A stretch of DNA of 64,000 nt from Sarocladium kiliense (taxonomy: Eukaryota > Ascomycota > Sordariomycetes > Hypocreales > Sarocladiaceae), in assembly GCA_030734395.1 (NCBI GenBank), contig JAUZTG010000048.1, positions 1,674,001 through 1,738,000 on the forward strand, read 5' to 3'. Each line of letters begins with the position of its first letter. The stretch's first letter is position 1. The notes below the pieces were generated by a model, which was not told the DNA's origin, made no database searches, and saw only the letters and a list, made by a program, of their open reading frames with translations. A program made the position numbers and the translations under genes. Positions 23,087 to 33,326 of the stretch are shown piece after piece.

Positions 23087-24058
23087 ATGGGTGGGAAACG
23101 GTCCTACGACGAGGTAGATGGCGACGCAGCTGGAAGGCCATCCAAGGCGAATGATGATGGCTTTGCAGGCAAGAGGAGGAAGCCGAACGGCAAAGTGAAG
23201 GGCAAGGCAAAGGCCAAAGAAGGGTCAAACGTCTGGGCGAAGAAGCGCATCCGTGCTATTGAGCGTCTCCTCCAGCGTGACCAAGGCATGCCACAAGATG
23301 CTCGGAACGGCCTCGAGCGGGAGCTGAATGGCCTGAAGTCCAACGTCGCAGACAATTCCTTCCACAAGACGCGAAGTGCGATGATCTCGAAGTATCATAT
23401 GGTGCGGTTCTTTGGTGAGTATACACACTCCCCTGCTATGAAAGGCAGTCGGACTGACAAAATGACCCTTGCAGAGCGCAAGAAGGCCATGAGGTTATCG
23501 AAGCAACTACGCCGGAAAATCGAAAAATGCGAGAGCGACGAGGAAAAGAAGCAGCTCGAGCGAGATTTGCATATCACAGAGGTGGACGAGGCATACGCTC
23601 AGTACTACCCACTGGCGGAACCCTACATCAGCATCTACCCAAATACCAAAGCCCAAGAATCAGACGAGACGGAGGATGGGAAAGCAGCCATAGCACAGGC
23701 CGCGCTTCGGGCGGAGCGGCCGCCCATGTGGCAGGAAGTCGAGAAGGCTATGACACAAGGCCCTCGTGCTCTGGCAGATTTGAGAGAGCGGAGACCGCAG
23801 CACGATTCAAAACCACCGCCGCGCAAAGCGTCTGCTGCATCTTCAAAAGCGAGCAACACCAAGGACCAGACTGGCCTGGAAGCATTCAAGAGTAGACCCC
23901 AAGCAAATGCGGCTGTTTCTGCTGCACCAACGACGAAGGCCAACGGCCAGCCACTCAATCGCAGGGAGAGGAGGAAGCTCATGCACAAGGGCATACCTGT
24001 GGTGCAGCAAAGCGATGGTGAGGAGGACGATGATGAAGGTGGCTTCCTGGAGCTTTAA
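23087..24058 (+). CDS. EFG1: rRNA-processing protein EFG1
   Basis: Two exons, 23087-23414 and 23475-24058, giving 303 aa. The basic N-terminus carries nuclear-localisation-type stretches (GKRRKPNGKVKGKAKAK). The Efg1 domain follows at about 45-185: WAKKRIRAIERLL, KYHMVRFFERKKAMR across the intron, HITEVDEAYAQYYPL and EPYISIYPN. The C-terminus is disordered and charged, with a basic NRRERRKLMHKG segment and an acidic end. In yeast Efg1 is a nucleolar factor for 18S rRNA maturation in the 90S pre-ribosome. An in-frame ATG at 22961 would add 42 residues; I chose 23087 because its context (GCCATGG) is better and the added residues look like leader sequence. Confidence 0.9.
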   Translation: MGGKRSYDEVDGDAAGRPSKANDDGFAGKRRKPNGKVKGKAKAKEGSNVWAKKRIRAIERLLQRDQGMPQDARNGLERELNGLKSNVADNSFHKTRSAMISKYHMVRFFGEYTHSPAMKGSRTDKMTLAERKKAMRLSKQLRRKIEKCESDEEKKQLERDLHITEVDEAYAQYYPLAEPYISIYPNTKAQESDETEDGKAAIAQAALRAERPPMWQEVEKAMTQGPRALADLRERRPQHDSKPPPRKASAASSKASNTKDQTGLEAFKSRPQANAAVSAAPTTKANGQPLNRRERRKLMHKGIPVVQQSDGEEDDDEGGFLEL

Positions 24059-24603
24059 GGATGCCGCACTTTGGTTGATAGTTACGATAGGTCAATTGAG
24101 GCTATTGATACCCTGCCTATGATCCGAAGTTCTACAAACCATCTGGTTACCAAGTGCAGCATCTGGTGTGACAGCTGTGAGATCACTTTAATCTGATATC
24201 GTCGACTAGGGTCCCAAATAGGTGAAGGCGGCCATTGCCGGATACTTGTGGTTCCTCCAGCCGAATAATCACATACCGCATTTCGATCAATTGAGAAGAT
24301 GTATAGACTCGGTGCTTTATATTCTTCACAATCGTCTCGACGCTTTTCTCCGCTTCTTTGGGATCTCCTATTCATGAGGCACCCGGAGTGAGTGTGAATA
24401 GGCGGTCGACCACTGTCACTGTAGGTCGGATGCTGGCAGGCCGTCGCTCAGTCGCTTGTACAACGTGAACCTCGTGCGCCCACACGCGCCACCATAAATC
24501 TTTACACAAACATCACCAGAATCGAGGTGACCCTTCCCCTCCCTCACCTTTCTCTCGAGGTTTGACACCAACCCCCTGAATCGTCAAGTTTTCGAATTAG
24601 GCC
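24059..24603. other. Intergenic between EFG1 and the dsRBM gene
   Basis: About 545 bp hold the EFG1 3' flank and the promoter of the next gene. The last 170 bases before the next start lack ATG and are C-rich, as expected of a leader. Confidence 0.6.
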
Positions 24604-25760
24604 ATGGCCCCAGCACGGGTACCCAACGCTGCCGTTTGGGACGCCCTTCGCTCGTGGATCGACTCGCACGAGGCTCAGGAGCGTGCGAATGGGGTCTCCG
24701 CCATCACCTCAGCGCAGGTTGAGGTTATCTCAAATCTCATCAAAGTAGAAGAGAAGCCTGACGCGGATGGACGAAACTATGTCGTCGAACTGAACCGTGA
24801 GATGACCCTTGGGCTTGTTAAGTGGTCATCACAGAGCCTCGCTGACACGCTGCGTTTTCTCAGAGCATTCGCAGAAACAGCACGCCGGTTCAGTCGACTA
24901 TTCAAAAGAGGACCATATACCTCCGGGAGCACTTGGAGGGGGTGGTCGATGGCGCGTGTTCTGCAAGCTGTCATGGTGTAATCAGATCTTTCCGCAGCCA
25001 GGGTATGGGTTCACTGAGGGTCAAGAACCCCCATCGTTTCCAAGCAAGAAGGTAAAGCTGGCCCTTCGAGATGCAATGATTCTCAACAGCGTATCTTCAG
25101 AGGAGCTTCATTTCTCTCGGCGGTGGACTGACTTTTGTTGTTCAGCTCGCAAAACAATTCGCTGCCAAGATGGCCATGCAGTACATTCACGACCGGGCCT
25201 CGTCACAAGATTTGGCGTCAATCGTGGACACTAAGCCAGTCAGCCTGGTCCCTCAGAACCGTGATGGCGACTCCATTTCAAGTCCCCCGCCCAAGAAGGC
25301 CAAGAGAGAGCTGCCTCAAAGCGATGGGAATGGTGTCACAGCGTCGAATGGAATCCCTGTGAAGCCTATCCCCACGAAAAGCGACCTTGCATCCGGAAGC
25401 AATCTGAGAGAGGGCGAGAGTTCTGGTAGTAATGGAGCCCAGAAAGATAGTCCAAAGATTCAGGCCATGGTTCAGCAGCTTGCGACTCGGCTGAATTACA
25501 AGGTACCGACCTACACCATAGATGTTGAACCCAACAGGCCTGGGTTCTTCCGGGGAGAGGCAGGGTGGCGCAAGGAGCCACTCGCCCCCGAACAGCCCAT
25601 CCGCGTTGGTGGTGTTTTTGGAGAAGCTCAGGCGACTGAACAGTTAGCTGCCAAGGTCTACGAATGGCTTGGGCAGCAAGGAGAGAAGAGGGAAGCGGAT
25701 CTTGCGGCTATCCTGGCGGACATTGCTCAGTCCAAACTATCCCAAGCAGCATCTGGGTAG
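24604..25760 (+). CDS. Protein with one double-stranded-RNA-binding-type motif
   Basis: Three exons, 24604-24796, 24864-25051 and 25146-25760, giving 331 aa. Splicing assembles one dsRBM-like fold at about 57-140: NYVVELNQHSQKQH, then GRWRVFCKLSW and, after intron 2, SKKLAKQFAAKMAMQYI, which is the conserved KK-A-K-AA-A-L helix. The introns cut the motif at both helices, so unspliced reading hides it. The rest has Ser-rich disorder (about 160-220) and a second conserved-looking block (AMVQQLATRLNYKVPTYTID, then GEAQATEQLAAKVYEWL) that could be a degenerate second dsRBM. No catalytic domain is seen. The function is probably RNA binding; the partner is unknown. Confidence 0.82.
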
Positions 25761-25810
25761 GGTCGTGATTGTCACAAATTATTTGTTGTTATGAGACATG
25801 AAGTCTAGTT

Positions 25811-26749
25811 TCATGAACCCCTTTTACCACCTCTGCCCCGACCCCGACCTTGTCCTCTTCCTCCCTGTGCATTCTTGCCAAATGGTACCCTGATAGTAAT
25901 GCCCTCGGGCAGATCTGCCACCCAGTTGCCGTCCTGCCATAACACACCCACGTCTTGTGTTCTTCCTCTTACCTCGCGGAAGTATTTCGAGCTGACTACG
26001 CCGTTCTCGTCGCCCTCTGATAGGATCACACCATTTTCGCTCTTCCACCAGACAAGGCCGTCCTCCAGGCTTTTGGCAATATCGACCTCCACCACCAGCT
26101 CAGCATCCTTCCTCATACCGCTGACGACGCCATCCTCGGGTGTGCCAGTGGAACAGTGAACATGGTTGCGGTTCATCTTCTTCAGGCCGCCCGACTCGAT
26201 GATAGCCGGCCAGAAAGCATAGTAAGTGCCGTGGAGAACACGAGCAGGAATGGTGTCCGGCTCAGCCAGCGTAATGGGAGTGAGGGTGGCCGAGGATTCA
26301 AGCTTGATGGAGTGGCCCTGGTTTGCGCGTATGAGATAGTCTGCAGCAGAGCTACTGGTTGTAGACAAAGATGGATTGGTCTCAGGATTCGGCTTCAATG
26401 AGAAGCGCTGCTTGTCGCTATTGGTGACGGCTTCCTGAATGTCTTCTACAGTAACCTTGAGAGACTTCAAGGGACCGTAGGCAAGCTGCAAGACACATAA
26501 TCAGCACCAAAACACAATGTCCAAGATTGCGTCCAATCTGCAGTAACGTACCACCTTGTCGAGAGGCGCGAATCCTGCATCGTCGAGCTTAATACCCGCA
26601 TTTTCAGCCTGATGCCTCAAGAGCCGTGAAAGAGCCTTCGAGATCTGCACGTCACGGCCCTGTCCGCCTCCGCCGCCGCCGCCCCCTCTGCGACCGCCAC
26701 GGCCTTTTCCTCCGCTCTGCCTTGTCCCTTGAAATGCTTCGTCTTCCAT
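25811..26749 (-). CDS. TPT1: tRNA 2'-phosphotransferase
   Basis: Two exons on the minus strand, 26749-26552 and 26485-25811, giving 290 aa. The enzyme removes the splice-junction 2'-phosphate from ligated tRNA using NAD+, making ADP-ribose 1'',2''-cyclic phosphate. All family motifs are visible: SKALSRLLRH with Arg45-His46, RANQGHS with Arg119, VLHGTYY, HVHCST, and GMRKDAELVVEVD with Arg191, so the Arg-His-Arg-Arg catalytic set is intact. Gly/Arg-rich tracts occur at both ends (residues 13-32 and the last 20), unlike bacterial KptA, and may bind RNA. The frame stays open 5' of this ATG to about 27025; I use the ATG of MEDEAFQ because the upstream residues look like leader. The stop is only 50 bp from the converging dsRBM gene. 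Confidence 0.92.
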
Positions 26750-27662
26750 TTCCGGGTGCGAGAAGTTCCGAGAACGAGATGAATTGCTGGTCTTGATCCG
26801 TCGGGTCAGGCAATTAGATGTGTGGTGGATTTGGGGGGATGGGAAGAGTGGGGCTGTAGACACGAAGGTGTAGGCGGCCCGGGCTGATGGGTGAGGTTCA
26901 CTGCGTCGGCTGGTAAAGGTATCGAGGGATTCGTGTTGGCTAGGCGAGATTTTGAGAAGAATAATGAGTGCCTCCAAAGGAATCTTTAGTAGTATTGGCA
27001 ACTTTGGACGACACGATGCAGTCACGATTGACTCGCATCGGCGCTCGTGAGCTTGCCAATGTTAGTCACGCCGGGCTCGAGTCAAGGCGAGCGATCCACA
27101 GCCCCAGATAGCAGCGGATATTCGCATTGTGAAGTCGCTCTTGCATGTAGATGTATATTTGTTTATTTGGGCATGTTTTCCGTTGCTCCTTCAGTATCAC
27201 TGTTATGAAGACCGTAGAGCCAGAATACACCAGTAGCGGCAGTGACTTCCTGGTCAACAACGGCAAAAGGTAGACTCTGATTGAGCCAGATGCGATCCGG
27301 ACCCTTGTTATTGCATCCCATCATTTCATCCTGACCGTTTTGCTGAATTGCGTTTCTACTTCTGGAGATGCATCCTACATGTCTTGCCTTGTTGCTTTTC
27401 CTCGTTTGGGTTACACCCCAGCGCAGCATCGAATGGCTTGTCGCTACGGCGCTGCTCGCATGTTCTTTCCATCGCTCATGAAGCAAGACTTAAGCAAACC
27501 ATAGCATCCAATGCTCATATAACTTCTAAGTGTATAAGTTCATGCTTGCTCTAAAATGTAGTATCTATAATGGTAATCCAAACTCGGTCATTCATGCCCC
27601 AAATGGCAATCCGTTCGTAGGACACAGGCGATCTATAAAAAAATCTCAAGTCCCGTCAAGCC
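26750..27662. other. Intergenic between TPT1 and the secreted-protein gene
   Basis: About 910 bp hold the TPT1 upstream region and the 3' flank of the next minus-strand gene. The stretch 27480-27650 is AT-rich. No coding signal is seen. Confidence 0.6.
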
Positions 27663-28583
27663 TTAGCCACAGACCTGGCCAATCTGCTGATTTGCGACAA
27701 GACGAAAGACACGAATGATGACATGTCCCAGCACTCTACTGCCACGACGCACCTGGGCAGCAAAATTGCCGAAGTTGCCCTGCCTAGCGCGCAGGTCGAT
27801 AAGCCTTCGCAGCAGGATGGCCCGCTCCTGATAATCAACGGCGTTGGCAACGTTGAACTGGTGAGCGGCGAACTCGAACTCGATCATGATGTTGTTGGGC
27901 GCGAGGTAGCCGGCAGGACGCAGAGTGGTCCGCTGGTCATCGCCGTTGTCCCACATGACAAGCAGGTTCTCCATGGCGTTCTGCATCTGGTCGTTGGGCG
28001 CCCACTCTGCGTTGCCCCAGCCTGCTTGGACGTTGATGTTCAGATCGTCGGTGTTGGGGACGGGCTCCTCAGTTAGGTCGAACTCGTGGTCGTCCGAAGC
28101 ACGGATGCTCAGCACGTCCCGCCGCTCCTCTGATGTTGTTCGCTTCCTCTTCCCTGAAGGGTCCGGGCTGTTCGGAGCGGCGACCAAGACAAAGGCCCGG
28201 AACAGATTTCCGCCCAAAGTATAGTCGTCGAGTGAAACATAGCCGGCGACGGTGTTGCCGCCACGATGTCGAGCGTGAACGACATGGGCAGCAGCCCAGA
28301 CAGTCTCGTATGAGATTGTCCGCCGAACGTTGTAGTCATCGCAGATGCTGACCTGGCAAGTCTCAAACTCAGATAGCACGGTGCAGCCGTGCTCAGAAGC
28401 CGGTACCGCCTGACCAAAATTTTCCATCAGCTGGTCGATAGCGATCTGGCAATGCTCATCGTGGCCTCTCCATTTATCGTGCCCCTGGTACCCATCAGAG
28501 ATACCAAAAGAGTTGCAGGCGATGTTCATCTGGGCTGCACCCAGAGCTGCAAGCGACAGCAAGGTTGGCAGAGTGATCTGCAT
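27663..28583 (-). CDS. Predicted secreted protein with an internal dibasic site
   Basis: Single exon, 306 aa. The start MQITLPTLLSLAALGAAQ is a signal peptide with likely cleavage near residue 18. Five cysteines (23, 45, 67, 76, 81) lie in the first quarter and a sixth at 305, next to the last residue. At 145-148 a KRKR run followed by an acidic, Ser/Thr-rich spacer divides the protein into two blocks. This looks like a Kex2-type processing point, so two chains, possibly disulfide-linked through Cys305, are conceivable. I recognise no family. An in-frame extension of 37 codons lies 5' of the chosen ATG but would bury the signal peptide. Gene-poor DNA lies upstream, a common setting for effector-like genes, but that is inference only. 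Confidence 0.7.
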   Translation of the reverse strand: MQITLPTLLSLAALGAAQMNIACNSFGISDGYQGHDKWRGHDEHCQIAIDQLMENFGQAVPASEHGCTVLSEFETCQVSICDDYNVRRTISYETVWAAAHVVHARHRGGNTVAGYVSLDDYTLGGNLFRAFVLVAAPNSPDPSGKRKRTTSEERRDVLSIRASDDHEFDLTEEPVPNTDDLNINVQAGWGNAEWAPNDQMQNAMENLLVMWDNGDDQRTTLRPAGYLAPNNIMIEFEFAAHQFNVANAVDYQERAILLRRLIDLRARQGNFGNFAAQVRRGSRVLGHVIIRVFRLVANQQIGQVCG

Positions 28584-31070
28584 AATGGATGCTATCAGAG
28601 GGAGAAAGAGGGGAACCCAAGTCGCCAAGTAAGGTAGATGTCGGGCAGAGTGAGGTGCAGTGGTTTCGTAGTGATTGTTGCTGGTGTATTCCAATCCATC
28701 AAGCCTCTTTGTAAGGTTCTTCTTTGATGTTTAAGTAGCTTTACAGCCGTGGAGAGGAGGCTTCTCTTTGAGCCTCGTATTGCTCCTTGTGAGATCACTT
28801 CCCATCGAGCCATGAAGGAGCTTCACCAGCGTGACACCACGATGGCGGTGCACGCTCAGCCTTGGTACCATTATTAGATCATTCATAAAGCAGCAGTCTT
28901 TTGCAAACAGTCCTTCATCGTGGAGGCTGCTTATGACTGCGACAGTGACACTCCTGCGGGAGCTGGGCGCTGAGGGAGGATCGGCTGAGTGACATCCCCG
29001 CAAACTTTCCTATATGAACATCCTGGGAATGCCTGGGCTTCATTGGTCTGTTTGGGTCTTCGCAGGAAACAGCGAGAAAGATAGATCTGGTTTGGGTAAC
29101 GCGGTAAGATGGTATTTGGTTACATTGGGGGCAACGGCCTGGTCTACCTATATTTAGGCCCTCATGCACTCCCCACCTCCACCACCACTCCCCCAAGCAT
29201 CCCGCACTGCTCAGCCTCCCGCCGCAGTCATCAAATCCTCGAAGACAGAGCATTTGCGTAGAATGCCATATGGGTTTGATCCCCGATGTTCTTCCACGAT
29301 ACATCCGCCCTCATGTCAGTATGGGACGGGTAAATGTGCGATTATACTTTCGCGAATTGATTTCACACATGTGGCAATACCAAGATGGTCGAGAGGCTTC
29401 GCACTCTCACTATGAAACGTGATGAAGACGTCGAACATCTGCGGCTCAACCAAAACTAGCCCTTGGTGAATCTTGAGTAGGAAGACGTACAGCACCTCCG
29501 CACGCATGTAGTCCCGTATTTGCAAAAGAGCATAGGTGCATCTTTACTTAGACGCAGGATCATTCCCTATATTCTCTGACCAAAAACACCTTGAACAAGG
29601 GTGAATAATCGCGCCTCCTTGACGTAGATGAGACATAGAAGACTTCTTTGTGTTTTGACTCCTTAGTTGAGCTGCAGAGAATCGCAGGCATGTCTGGAAG
29701 AGCCCCTGTGGTGGAACGAGATCCTGTCATCATGGATCAGACAAGTGTTCTGCAGCCATCCGAGCTCCAGAAATCCTTTGCTTGAGATGCTTCGTGCAGT
29801 ATCTTTAGGCTCATCTTTATCTTGTCGTGATTTGTATGTACAGTGTTCTTGGGATGATGCTTCTTTTTACGTTTGTGAAGTATCTCCTCGGAAATACCAA
29901 TATCATCACGAATTACTCCTTCAGGAGGTCAGCGGCGCCTGTGTGAAATCTTTCCCCTCAAGCCACTGGTTTCCCATCTTTCTTCTACTGTAATCCTGAT
30001 GATTGTGTTCACCATATTGTGCTCGCCCTGCAAATGACTCTCCTTTGGTATCAGCGGGACCACCAGGAGGGCACGAACAAACCCTCAGCACTATGCACCG
30101 AACTCGATCCACGTTGACCTGGACGGCTATCATAATCAAGGTTCTCAAAGGCATCCATATTTCCAAATTTATTGATATACTGCTGATGACAGTATTGGGC
30201 TGTTGACCGTAGACAAGCCAGCTCTTTCGATCGCGGATTCCTCCGATTCAATAACAGCTCGCGTCTGCACTTGAAGGACGAGAACACTAATTGGAGCAAA
30301 GATTGGATCACGCCGAATCTGACTTTGTTGAAAATGCCTCAACGAGAATGCTCGTACTTGCGCCACGGCCTCGCTTGGAACGCTCATCTTACAATCCTAG
30401 CCGTGATATCGCCTAGCCAAGCCCCCGAACACTGTTGAGATGTTTGCAACACATATGACAACATCTTAGGCGTCTATGCTCCGGACTGTACTCCGTATAG
30501 GGATGCAAATTAGCTCTTCCGTCGGGAGAACACGGGTCTGAACAGAGTGTCTTGTCTTGGGAATGGTTAGGCTGGAGCTGTTGCGGATCGTGTGAGGATC
30601 GTGCAGATGAGCCATGCAGGTGCTCAATACCAAAGCCTAGGACCATCGCGCTATTCGAAGTCCAGCCTCGAGTACGTGTGAAACGACGTTTTGGATGCCA
30701 TACGACCAGCCACAATCAAGATTATACGTTGACATGTGAAGACATTGCGCTTGATCGTTTATCCCTCTGCTGCCCTAGGAACCAGCCATGCAGACCTTCA
30801 ACGCCCTCGAAATGCCCTGCGCCCGCATGGACCTCGACTAGTAGAAAGCGAGTCAAGCCATTGACCCCATACTTACTAGGAGAGAAGCTTGGAGCGAGTG
30901 GCCGCACAACGACGACCTATATCCTGGGGAAGATTAGTCTAGACTCAGGAGTAAGCTGGGCCCGGTATCTCTTCGTGAGGGGTAAATGGACCCAATGATA
31001 CGATGACCCGCTCGGGCATGCCCCTGGTTTTCTTGCTGCCTAGGGGATCGTGGGACCTAGCCTAGACGGT

Positions 31071-31118
31071 GAGTGAGTGAGTGAGTGCATACAGACCTGG
31101 GTGGATGGATGGATGGAT
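31071..31118. repeat. Two adjacent tetranucleotide microsatellites
   Basis: Four GAGT units at 31071-31087 (the last partly extended by one G) are followed after 15 bases by four GGAT units at 31103-31118. They lie in intergenic DNA. Confidence 0.9.
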
Positions 31119-31369
31119 CGCGTCACCGCCCAGCCTCTTGGTCGACTTGTTGGGCGCTTAGAAGAGAAGTACTCGGAGGCAGAGACGAGAATGTTCAGGA
31201 TGGGTGCGTGAGATTGAAGCCGGGATATTCTCTCATGCCAATGAAAGTTGGCGTATCGAGAGACGGGATCGTCTTCCTGTCTGCAACCTCGCCAATATGC
31301 AAGACCTGAAGTAGGCAAGCAACACAACTTTGAGTCGCGGTTTGTTTTCGTTTCTCCTCCGAAATCGTC

Positions 31370-31396
31370 AAAAGTCTCAAAAGTCTCAAAAGTCTC
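31370..31396. repeat. Tandem repeat, three 9-bp units
   Basis: Three perfect copies of AAAAGTCTC in intergenic DNA. Confidence 0.9.
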
Positions 31397-33179
31397 ACTC
31401 GATCTCGCCTGCAAGGGAGCAAACGCAAACACAGACCACGGCATGCATAAGTCGGAGAAATAAGGTTCTCGCCATTGGGGGAGCGAGCGGGGGCCACAAC
31501 CCTGGTACGGGTACTATCATTCTGGAATGCGCTGCCGTGGTTTCTAGCGCTGCTGCTTGCGGCGGCATGCCTAAATGGCCCGCCCATGCAAGCACAGCAC
31601 AACACGGCGCTACACCAGCCGTGGAGAGAAAAAGACAAGCAAAACAAGCAAGCCTATTCCTACCTGAGACTAACTTGCTCTGACTAGAAGGCAGCTAAGT
31701 CCGTGCCGATCTTGCTTGGCTTGGCTTCGGAGGCATCACACCGGCCAGGTCCCCGAGACGGTGCGGTACAGTACGTGGTGAGAGTAGTAATGGTGGTAAC
31801 AAGCCCTGCGTCTGGGCGGCGGCACTCTCTGGCGGCAGATGCATGCCGGGGCGGGCTGGCGGCATGCCCAGCATCTTGTCCCGATCTCATTGCTTGGGTG
31901 GCGGGCGGGCAAATCCAGTGGCTGAGGGCGTCAAGTTGGAAAGAGTTCAGACTACGGCTTCAGCTCGTCCATCGCCACGCGACAGAAGCTTTGGTCCTAG
32001 TAGTAACTAACCTCAGACACAACAAAGCCTGATTGATGCCTTTTTCGTTAGCGGACTTCGTTGGGTCCCCCGTCGGACGCACCGCGGTGGCATTGCAGCT
32101 TGACCTGAGTCGCACCCCAGTCCAGTCCCAGTCCCTCTTATTACACCACGATGCGAAATCACCCGACGAGTCGATCCGCCAACGACTCGACTAGCACTGC
32201 AACATCAGACACGCGCTCTGGAACCTTGGGGAACCATGGACCGGCGTCGCCCCACGCACAGACGGTGCGTACCCAATCTCAGCTCAAATAAGCTTAATGA
32301 GCTTGCCTGCGTGATGTACACGTCCCATTGCCTACTAGGCCTTAGTCCGTGCACATCACGGTGCATTCAAGCAGCTCGGTGCCACCGACCGAAGCAGGAT
32401 CCAAATCCTGCTTGCGGCCGTCTGTCTGAGTGGCTTCTTGTTTGGATCATTCGAGTCTGCGATGCTACCAGCCGCTGCTGCGTGATGACGGCGTCTTGAT
32501 CTCGTCACTCGCAAACCCATGTATATGGCCATGACGCCCATCTCGCACGTTTGCCTTGACATCAAGAGTCGTAGCAATCAGGGACAAGGCTGACACCATT
32601 GTCGTCAAGCAACCAGACTTGGCTCGTAGCTATCACCCAGCCGCCCAACTTGGCGAAATCACCGCGTCTCTTGGCTGCGCGGCATCATGTCCGCCTTTCT
32701 CAAAATGACATCTCCGCGACTATCATGACCATGCCGTCAAGCGCCGCGATGGGGGGGGGCTCACATAAAGCCTCACCGAAAGAGCCACCCATCCACACCC
32801 CACGTCCACCTTGGGGAAAAGCACAGACTAACTAAACCTACAAGGATCCCGTCTGAGTCTCACTGGCATGTCACGACAAAGATCCGGGTTCCCCTCGGGG
32901 CCCCAATGACACTAGGTAGTTGACAGTCAGTCATGCTGAGGGATCGGCATGGCCAACGACCAACCTCGTAAGCATCAGGACCTTTGTCTCACTCCACCTC
33001 CAGACATCAGTGCTTCGTGTTAGTCCCCTCTCCCCAATCCGATCCCCGTGTCGAGGCTCCCCCCCAGATTGCCACTTGTTTCCCCGCTTGGGGGAAATGT
33101 GGCCCTTGCTCGTGGCCCTGGAGAAAGACTGAGCACGATGTAGCAGAAACCCCGTGGGGGATAGACAGAAGTCAGAAAT

Positions 33180-33190
33180 CATCTATAATA
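33180..33190 (+). promoter_or_regulatory. TATA-like element of the MFS permease gene
   Basis: TCTATAATAAC lies about 140 bp before the ATG at 33327. The sequence between is C/T-rich and has no other ATG, so this fits a core promoter with a leader of about 100 nt. Confidence 0.45.
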
Positions 33191-33326
33191 ACCCCTCAGC
33201 CCATCCCTCCCAAGTCCCTCGTGCTCTCTCGTTCTGGTCAAGGAGAGTCGAGCTCAGCCTGATCTTCCATTCTCCCCAAAACTGGACAAGCCTTCTTGTG
33301 CTTCCATATCATACAACTCTCTCATC

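Larger units (their letters stand above)
28584..33326. other. Long gene-poor region upstream of the MFS permease gene
   Basis: About 4.7 kb without a supported gene. Short frames on both strands lack domains and splice support. Simple repeats occur near 31071-31118 and 31370-31396. The last kilobase is GC-rich and likely contains the permease promoter, including a run of ten G near 32750. Confidence 0.55.
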
